A stretch of DNA of 5,158 nt, from NCBI GenBank assembly GCA_016207265.1, contig JACQPZ010000020.1, positions 1 to 5,158 of the forward strand. The letters are read 5' to 3'. Shown piece after piece: positions 1-3,995 of the stretch. The position numbers and the translations under genes are program-made. The DNA comes from Candidatus Latescibacterota bacterium (GTDB taxonomy: Bacteria > Eisenbacteria > RBG-16-71-46 > SZUA-252). The notes beneath the pieces were generated by a model, which worked only from the letters and a program-made list of their open reading frames with translations, had not been told where the DNA came from and did not search any database. Each line of letters opens with the position of its first letter. The first letter of the stretch is position 1.

Positions 1-334
1 GCCTCGGAGCCTTGCCGCGGCCCGCTTCGTAGAGGCGGCGGTCCGCGTCGTTCCAGAAGTAGATCGCCTGTGCGGCGGCGAGGTAGGCGCCGCCCCCGTA
101 CTCGTTCACGCGCGTCCGCGCGCTGAAAGGGGGCGGCGTGACGTCCTCCGTCGCGCCGTCCGGGCTCCACCGCACCAGCACGGAGCGCCCTCCTTCCCAT
201 GGGCGCGACTCCGACCAGAAGATCTCCTCGTCGCGGAATCCGGGCTGGCTCAGGAGAACCGTCCCGCCCACGATCCGCTCCGCCGAGATCGGCGATTTCC
301 AGGACCCGTACGGTGCGACACGAGGCGATGCCAC
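1..334 (-). CDS. S9-family (prolyl oligopeptidase-type) peptidase, N-terminal part, cut by window edge
   Basis: The first 111 residues of a leftward gene that continues beyond the window. The reading frame is open throughout. The start chosen is GTG at 334, because AAGGAG (340-345 on the minus strand) lies 5 nt upstream. The translation has hallmarks of the N-terminal beta-propeller region of the S9 dipeptidyl/acylaminoacyl peptidases: APYGSWKSPI at residues 7-16, WSESRPWEGGR at 40-50 and RTRVNEYGGGAY at 73-84. In this family the propeller precedes a C-terminal alpha/beta-hydrolase domain with a Ser-Asp-His triad that cleaves short peptides; that catalytic half is outside the window, so activity cannot be judged. 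No signal peptide is visible, so a cytoplasmic location is inferred. It follows the SCP2-like gene by 25 nt on the same strand and probably shares its transcript. Family assignment is confident; substrate is unknown. Confidence 0.85.
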   Translation of the reverse strand, partial: MASPRVAPYGSWKSPISAERIVGGTVLLSQPGFRDEEIFWSESRPWEGGRSVLVRWSPDGATEDVTPPPFSARTRVNEYGGGAYLAAAQAIYFWNDADRRLYEAGRGKAPR

Positions 335-339
335 GAACG

Positions 340-345
340 CTCCTT
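340..345 (-). promoter_or_regulatory. Ribosome binding site of the S9 peptidase gene
   Basis: On the minus strand the sequence reads AAGGAG followed by 5 nt and then GTG at 334. It lies in the 25-nt gap after the SCP2-like stop codon. It decides the peptidase start, since no ATG is near. Confidence 0.7.
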
Positions 346-359
346 CCGGCCCGGCGGAT

Positions 360-785
360 CTATGCGCCGGGGAATCGGGCTTCGACCGAAGCGACACAAT
401 GGATGAGCGCGCGGTGCGCTCCGACGTGCTTGAGGAGCGCGATCCGGTCGCCTTCGACCCGCATCCGCCCGGTCAGGATCGCCGTCGCCGCAAGCGATTT
501 CCCCTCGAGGATCTCGCGCCAGATGGTGAACGCCGCGCGCAGCGTGAACCCGGCGTCGGGATGCGACGCGCCCGCCACGAATTCGGCCCCGGAGCACCGC
601 CCCCCCTCCAGCCTGAGAAGGAGGTAAAGGCTCTTCGGGAGCAACCGGTCCGCCTCGAACGCGAAGAGCAGATTTCCGTTGAACCCCGAGCCCCACTTCG
701 AGGCCGCGTTCCGGTATTCGCTCGAGCCGTTGATCTCGCCCTGAACCGCCCGCGACCACTCGGCGGTGCCGAAGTCGATCGCCAC
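360..785 (-). CDS. SCP2 sterol-binding-domain-like protein
   Basis: A 141-residue protein covering essentially one SCP2-type domain. SCP2 domains form a small alpha/beta fold with a hydrophobic tunnel that holds sterols, fatty acids or acyl-CoAs. The supporting features are the amphipathic N-terminal helix with NGSSEYRNAASKW (residues 19-31), the strand segment GNLLFAFEAD (37-46), and the typical C-terminal pattern in which an acidic/aromatic segment (FTIWREILEGK, 86-96) leads into LTGRMRVEGD (104-113). That last stretch matches the family's 'GKL.v.GD' signature. The GTG at 785 is taken as start because it falls 2 nt after the upstream oxidase stop and gives a full-length domain; no strong Shine-Dalgarno precedes it, so coupled translation with the oxidase is likely. 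The same frame is open upstream to 1262, but that stretch overlaps the oxidase and is a shadow. No signal peptide or membrane segment. Ligand unknown. Confidence 0.8.
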   Translation of the reverse strand: MAIDFGTAEWSRAVQGEINGSSEYRNAASKWGSGFNGNLLFAFEADRLLPKSLYLLLRLEGGRCSGAEFVAGASHPDAGFTLRAAFTIWREILEGKSLAATAILTGRMRVEGDRIALLKHVGAHRALIHCVASVEARFPGA

Positions 786-787
786 CG

Positions 788-2212
788 CTAACCGGCCGCC
801 CGGCGCGTCGCGCGCGGGGCCGGGAACGGGATGAAGCCGGGATTCAGGATCGAGTCCGGATCGAAGCGCCGCTTCAGGTCGCAAAACGAAGCCCACTGGT
901 CCCCGAAGTGCTCCCGCCATTCCTCGGGACCGAAGTCGATATAGCCTGAGAGGTAGCGCTTCCCTCCCATGATCGTGCTGAGGCGGCTCAGGTTGTCGAG
1001 CATGGGACGCGCCTGCTCCCAGAACCGGGACGGAATCGCGGGGAGCACGCCGAAGCCCACGAGATTTTCCGCCGCCGGGCGCATGAAGAGGCGCGACCGC
1101 GAGGTTTTCCCTTTCGCGGGCCAGAGGAGCACGTGCCCTCCGACCAGGATCGAGGGAGGAAGATCCGGGAGCACGGCCTCGATCAGGTCGGCGGCCCGCT
1201 CCCACGGGAGGATCGTCTCGACCCACGCGTGGACGTGCTCCCAGGTGCCGCCCCGCTTCCACAGATCGAAGATCGGGATCATCCGCTCGAAAAAGTCGAT
1301 CGTCGGGAGGTCGTCCGTGTAGAGATGATCATAGGGCCGCAATCCGCGCAGGAGTTTGGAATCGTCGGGCGGATTCCCCGGGTCGAACTCCACGGTCAGA
1401 TGAAAGGGATAGAACCAGCGCGCGAAGACCTGCCGGACCCCCGCGACCGGCTTCGTTCCCTGCGGACAGGGCGAGGCCCAGCTCTCGAGATGGTCCCATT
1501 CCTCGCGATCCATGGCGAGAAGCGCGTCCTCGAGGAACCGGCGCAGGTCGTCGTAGAGAAGATAGTACGTGCGCGTCATCGTCTTCGTGCGCCGGAGCCT
1601 GAGCCGCGCGCGCGTGATGACGCCGACCTGTCCCATCCCCGCGATCGAGCCCCAGAAGAGATCCGCGTTCCGGCTCGGGTCGCACGTGATGAGATCGCCC
1701 GACCCCGTCACGACGTCCAGCTCGGCCACGTTATCGCCCTGCGTTCCGTACCGAAAGGAGGCGACGCCGACCCCGGCCATCGCGAGCGTGCCCCCGACGG
1801 TGACGCTGAGGTTGTTCGTCAGAACCGGGGGTGCGAGGTTCCACGGCAGCAGGTGCCGCACGAGATCCCGCCAGACGACTCCCGATTCGACGTCCGCCGT
1901 CCCCTCGGCCGCGTTCACGGAGAGCACGTTCCGCATCGAGGTCATCGAGAGGAGGATGCCGCCGTCGCTGATTCCGAGGCGGCTCTGGCTGTGCGCGGAC
2001 CCGCGCGTCGCGACGTTAAGACCGTGCTCGCGCGCGATGCGCACAACGGATTGGACGTCCTGCGCGGATTTGGGCTCGACGACGAGCCGCGGCGTCCAGT
2101 GGTGGAGATTCCCGAAGTTCGTGGACTGAGCCGGATCGAGCTGATCGGGCGTCGAGACCACCCCTTCGATCCGATCCTGGATCAATCGGTACAGCGGGTC
2201 CACGCGAGGCAC
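788..2212 (-). CDS. FAD-linked oxidase of the VAO/PCMH superfamily, cytokinin-dehydrogenase-like
   Basis: A 474-residue flavoprotein oxidase/dehydrogenase. Residues ~35-205 form the PCMH-type FAD-binding domain: WTPRLVVEPKSAQDV (39-53), then RGSAHSQ (70-76), whose His74 sits where relatives attach FAD covalently, then TVGGTLAMAG (138-147), FRYGTQGDNVAELDVVTG (153-170) and ADLFWGSIAGMGQVGVITRARL (183-204). The C-terminal half carries the substrate domain of the cytokinin dehydrogenase type, ending in the conserved RFDPDSILNPG (449-459). Length is close to that of plant cytokinin dehydrogenases (about 500-530 with signal peptide); here there is no signal peptide, suggesting a cytoplasmic enzyme. 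From a remembered alignment, the catalytic Asp of the plant enzymes (WTDYL motif) is replaced by Asn133 in LTNNL, so cytokinin oxidation should not be assumed. The start is GTG 2212 or GTG 2203 (see the ribosome binding site entry). It is first in a likely operon with the SCP2-like and S9 peptidase genes. Confidence 0.85.
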   Translation of the reverse strand: MPRVDPLYRLIQDRIEGVVSTPDQLDPAQSTNFGNLHHWTPRLVVEPKSAQDVQSVVRIAREHGLNVATRGSAHSQSRLGISDGGILLSMTSMRNVLSVNAAEGTADVESGVVWRDLVRHLLPWNLAPPVLTNNLSVTVGGTLAMAGVGVASFRYGTQGDNVAELDVVTGSGDLITCDPSRNADLFWGSIAGMGQVGVITRARLRLRRTKTMTRTYYLLYDDLRRFLEDALLAMDREEWDHLESWASPCPQGTKPVAGVRQVFARWFYPFHLTVEFDPGNPPDDSKLLRGLRPYDHLYTDDLPTIDFFERMIPIFDLWKRGGTWEHVHAWVETILPWERAADLIEAVLPDLPPSILVGGHVLLWPAKGKTSRSRLFMRPAAENLVGFGVLPAIPSRFWEQARPMLDNLSRLSTIMGGKRYLSGYIDFGPEEWREHFGDQWASFCDLKRRFDPDSILNPGFIPFPAPRATRRAAG

Positions 2213-2214
2213 GT

Positions 2215-2223
2215 CCTCCCCTT
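2215..2223 (-). promoter_or_regulatory. Ribosome binding site of the FAD oxidase gene
   Basis: The minus strand reads AAGGGGAGG, then AC, then GTG at 2212. The GGAGG core is only 2 nt from that GTG and 11 nt from the next in-frame GTG (2203). Pairing through the upstream AAGG would give 7 nt to 2212. The start is therefore either residue 1 or residue 4 of the reading given here; the protein family does not distinguish them. Confidence 0.5.
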
Positions 2224-2265
2224 GGCGATGGCTCCGAGCGGCGCTATCTTAATGCATCGTCTTCG

Positions 2266-2301
2266 AAAAGACACGCCGCGGCACGGCGTCGGCGCCGCGG
2301 C
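2266..2301 (-). terminator. Possible intrinsic terminator after the TSUP permease gene
   Basis: Two copies of the 8-bp sequence GCCGCGGC (2294-2301 and 2275-2282), each its own reverse complement, can pair as a perfect GC-only stem with an 11-nt loop. On the minus strand the stem begins at the permease stop codon and is followed by GTGTCTTTTC, a short and interrupted T tract. Immediately after comes a second small hairpin, GTCTT-TTCG-AAGAC (2272-2259), which overlaps that T tract and has a UUCG-type tetraloop. The stem is strong but the T tract is weak, so termination is plausible rather than certain. If real, it separates the permease transcript from the oxidase operon. Confidence 0.4.
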
Positions 2302-3108
2302 CTAGCGTCCGAGGTAGAGATCCCGCCCGACCTTGATCACCAGGGCGAGGACCACGAGCAGCACGACCGCGCGGATCAGCCCCACGCCGCGCCGGACGGC
2401 GATGTGCGCGCCGAGGAACCCGCCGAGGAGCTGCGCGCAGGCCATGGGGATCGCGATCGCCCAGATGATTACCCCTCCTGTGGCGAAGACCGCCGCCGCC
2501 GCGACGTTCGAGGCGAAGTTCACGACCTTTGCGTCGGCGCTCGCACGCGTCAACGACATGCCCAGGAGCCCCACGAAGGCCGCGATGAGGAAGGTCCCGG
2601 TTCCCGGCCCGAAGAACCCGTCGTACGCTCCGATCACGAGCGCGATCGCCGCGGCGATCGGACCCGCGTGCCGCCTCAGCCCCTCGACGCCGGCCCCGGG
2701 CGCCGGCCGGAGGACCGTCAAAACGATCGCCGCAGCGATGAGTAGGAGGAGCACCAGAGGCCGCAGCACATCGGGCCGAATGACGAGGACGAGCGCGGCT
2801 CCGCCCAAAGACCCCGCGAATCCCATCGGGAACGTGATCCGCGCCGAGCGGCGATCCACGAGCCCCGAGTGCGCGTAGCGGATCCAGGCCGCGAGCGATC
2901 CGAAGAGCGCCTGCCCTTTGTTGGTTCCGAGCGCGTAGTGCGGAGGGAGACCCACGGCGAGGAGGGCGGGGATCGTGATGAGCCCTCCTCCGCCCGCGAT
3001 GGCGTCGATCGCGCCCGCGCAGAAGGCCGCGCCCGTGAGGAGCAGGATCTCGGGGATCGGTACCGGGTGCACGATCGGATATTTGCCCGTTGACAATCCC
3101 TCCCGCAA
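2302..3108 (-). CDS. TauE/SafE (TSUP, former DUF81) family membrane permease, YfcA-like
   Basis: An integral inner-membrane protein of up to 268 residues with about eight hydrophobic segments and the internal duplication typical of TSUP permeases. The first repeat has AGAIDAIAGGGGLITIPALL (31-50) followed by ALGTNKGQALFGS (59-71). The second has GAYDGFFGPGTGTFL (160-174) followed by ADAKVVNFASN (191-201). This spacing and wording match the E. coli YfcA branch. TSUP members move sulfur-containing or organic anions (sulfite, sulfoacetate, taurine-related); the substrate here is unknown, and YfcA itself is poorly characterised. The start is uncertain: TTG 3108 gives the longest frame, TTG 3096 and GTG 3072 are alternatives, and the GTG would place the first membrane helix near the N-terminus as in relatives. 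The only Shine-Dalgarno-like run (GGGAGGG, 3098-3104) is badly spaced for all three. The gene diverges from the feo operon across a 63-bp control region. Confidence 0.88.
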   Translation of the reverse strand: MREGLSTGKYPIVHPVPIPEILLLTGAAFCAGAIDAIAGGGGLITIPALLAVGLPPHYALGTNKGQALFGSLAAWIRYAHSGLVDRRSARITFPMGFAGSLGGAALVLVIRPDVLRPLVLLLLIAAAIVLTVLRPAPGAGVEGLRRHAGPIAAAIALVIGAYDGFFGPGTGTFLIAAFVGLLGMSLTRASADAKVVNFASNVAAAAVFATGGVIIWAIAIPMACAQLLGGFLGAHIAVRRGVGLIRAVVLLVVLALVIKVGRDLYLGR

Positions 3109-3113
3109 GCTCG

Positions 3114-3133
3114 ATATTAAGGATGGTTAATAT
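3114..3133. promoter_or_regulatory. Candidate operator: perfect 7-bp inverted repeat in the divergent intergenic region
   Basis: ATATTAA (3114-3120), a 6-bp spacer GGATGG, and TTAATAT (3127-3133) form an exact dyad of 20 bp. It lies between the divergent permease and feo-operon starts, in the most AT-rich stretch of the window. It covers the expected -35 zone of the rightward promoter and lies just upstream of the permease TTG start. Size and symmetry suit a dimeric winged-helix regulator of the DtxR family, which often binds dyads of 18-20 bp next to its own gene. The sequence is not the classical DtxR/IdeR box. The protein that binds it is inferred, not shown. Confidence 0.55.
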
Positions 3134-3146
3134 TCTTCAGTATACT
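3117..3146 (+). promoter_or_regulatory. Probable sigma-70-type promoter of the regulator-feoA-feoB operon
   Basis: The -10 box is TATACT (3141-3146), five of six matches to TATAAT. The best -35 is weak: TTAAGG (3117-3122), three of six matches, with an 18-bp spacer. A weak -35 is common where an operator or activator acts, and here it lies inside the inverted repeat. Transcription would begin near 3153, leaving a leader of about 20 nt before ATG 3172. Confidence 0.5.
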
Positions 3147-3152
3147 CTTCAG
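3134..3152 (+). repeat. Short direct repeat TCTTCAG around the -10 box
   Basis: TCTTCAG occurs at 3134-3140 and again at 3146-3152, a 12-bp period. The copies flank TATACT, and the palindrome AGTATACT (3139-3146) runs through them. The repeat could be a second protein-binding site over the core promoter. It is short enough to be chance. Confidence 0.3.
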
Positions 3153-3158
3153 ACGGTC

Positions 3159-3165
3159 GGAGAGG
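3159..3165 (+). promoter_or_regulatory. Ribosome binding site of the DtxR-family regulator gene
   Basis: GGAGAGG ends 6 nt before ATG 3172. This is a well-placed Shine-Dalgarno and supports that ATG as the start of the regulator. Confidence 0.7.
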
Positions 3166-3171
3166 CCCCGT

Positions 3172-3738
3172 ATGGATACCTGGAAGCGGTTCAACGAAAA
3201 AGACTTAACCCACTCGATGGCCCACTATCTCCAAGCCGTGGCGGGACTCAAGGACGAGAAGGGCCACGTGCGGGTTGGCGACATCGCGTCGAGACTCGGA
3301 GTCTCGAAAAGCGGCGTCACCTCCATGCTCCACTCCCTCTCCTCCCGCGGCCTCGTGACGCACGAGCCCTACGGCTGCGTCGAGCTGACCGAGACCGGGC
3401 GCCGCATCGCGCAGCGCACGGAATCGAACCGTAAGGTGCTCACGATGTTCTTCACCGACATACTCCGCGTCCCCGATCCCATCGCGATCGAGGACGCCTG
3501 CATGACGGAGCACCTCGTGAGCCCCGAATCCATCATCCAGCTTCTCCGCCTGACGTCGTTCATCGGGTCCGAGGACGATGCCGCGCGACGCTTCCGCTCC
3601 GCGTTCCGGGACTATCAGCTCCACTGCGCGGGCGGCGGGGACGGCGACAAGGAATGTCCCGTGTGCAAGGGAAGCTGCCTCGCGGGATCGCTCCCGGATC
3701 TCGAAGCGCCCGCGCCGGGGAAGAGATCATCCAAATGA
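3172..3738 (+). CDS. DtxR-family metal-dependent transcriptional regulator with C-terminal Cys cluster
   Basis: A 188-residue DNA-binding regulator, probably metal-responsive and controlling the feo genes that follow. Residues ~12-62 form the winged helix (HVRVGDIASRLGVSKSGVT at 32-50 carries the helix-turn-helix, then GLVTHEPYGCVELTETG, 60-76). Residues ~77-150 are the dimerisation and metal-binding domain, with the family signature EDACMTEHLVSPE (107-119). Cys110, Glu113 and His114 match primary-site ligands of DtxR (Cys102, Glu105, His106). His18 occupies the place of DtxR Met10 or MntR Asp8. The ancillary-site His79 and Glu83 of DtxR appear replaced (Asn86, Leu90); these equivalences come from alignment by eye. 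In place of DtxR's SH3-like domain there is a short tail with Cys152, Cys162, Cys165 and Cys169 (CPVCKGSC). Its stop overlaps the feoA start (AAATGA). Iron is the likeliest signal from context; manganese or other metals are not excluded. Confidence 0.87.
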   Translation: MDTWKRFNEKDLTHSMAHYLQAVAGLKDEKGHVRVGDIASRLGVSKSGVTSMLHSLSSRGLVTHEPYGCVELTETGRRIAQRTESNRKVLTMFFTDILRVPDPIAIEDACMTEHLVSPESIIQLLRLTSFIGSEDDAARRFRSAFRDYQLHCAGGGDGDKECPVCKGSCLAGSLPDLEAPAPGKRSSK

Positions 3739-3995
3739 GCGCCGCGCGCCTCCCGCACGAGAAGCGCCCCGCGCGGCTGGGGGATCTCACGCCGGGCGGA
3801 CGCGGGATCGTCCGGCGCGTCTCGGGCGATCCGGTCGTTCTCCGCCGCTTGATGGAGCTGGGATTCGTCCCGGGAACCCAGGTGGAGCTGGTGCGCTGCG
3901 CGCCGATGGGAGACCCGATCGAGTTTAGGATCCGCGACACCCACTTCTCGATCCGACGCTCGGAGGCGAACCGAATCGATGTCGACCCCGTCTGA
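3735..3995 (+). CDS. feoA: Ferrous iron transport protein A (FeoA)
   Basis: An 86-residue cytoplasmic protein made of one SH3-like FeoA domain, the small partner of the FeoB transporter. The family pattern is complete: LGDLTPGGRGIVRRVSGD (15-32), the RRLMELGFVPGT stretch (37-48), ELVRCAPMGDPIEFRIRD (51-68), and the closing FSIRRSEANRIDV (71-83), corresponding to the usual 'lr..eA..I.V'. The ATG at 3735 overlaps the regulator's stop codon by 4 bp, and a purine-rich stretch (AGAG, 3722-3725) lies 9 nt upstream; the same frame is open to 3654 but that part overlaps the regulator and is not family-like. The end overlaps feoB by 17 nt. In E. coli-type systems FeoA is needed for full Fe(II) uptake. 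An N-terminal extension of about ten residues precedes the domain. Confidence 0.95.
   Translation: MSAARLPHEKRPARLGDLTPGGRGIVRRVSGDPVVLRRLMELGFVPGTQVELVRCAPMGDPIEFRIRDTHFSIRRSEANRIDVDPV

Noticed and set aside
138..791. Plus-strand 217-codon frame opposite the SCP2-like and peptidase genes
   Set aside because: Composition is typical of a GC shadow, while both minus-strand genes show family motifs in the same stretch.
360..1262. 300-codon minus-strand frame containing the SCP2-like protein
   Set aside because: Only the last 141 codons look like protein. The upstream part overlaps the oxidase in another frame and is Arg/Gly/Pro-rich, so the start was moved to GTG 785.
788..2212. Naming the oxidase a cytokinin dehydrogenase
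   Set aside because: The overall fold and motifs fit that family, but the expected catalytic Asp appears to be Asn and no other cytokinin gene is nearby, so only a family-level call is made.
1133..2305. Long plus-strand open frame (390 codons) opposite the FAD oxidase
   Set aside because: The translation is Arg/Pro/Asp-rich low-complexity sequence with no recognisable domain. It mirrors a clearly recognisable oxidase on the other strand, and high GC makes such antisense frames common.
2302..3108. Open frames on the plus strand opposite the permease (2333-2878, 2404-2745, 2869-3093)
   Set aside because: The minus strand encodes a convincing membrane protein with duplicated TSUP motifs; the plus-strand translations are Ala/Arg/Pro-rich and resemble no family.
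3172..3738. Calling the regulator MntR or IdeR
   Set aside because: The ligand set matches neither, and the C-terminal tail differs from both. The feo context suggests iron, but the symbol cannot be justified.
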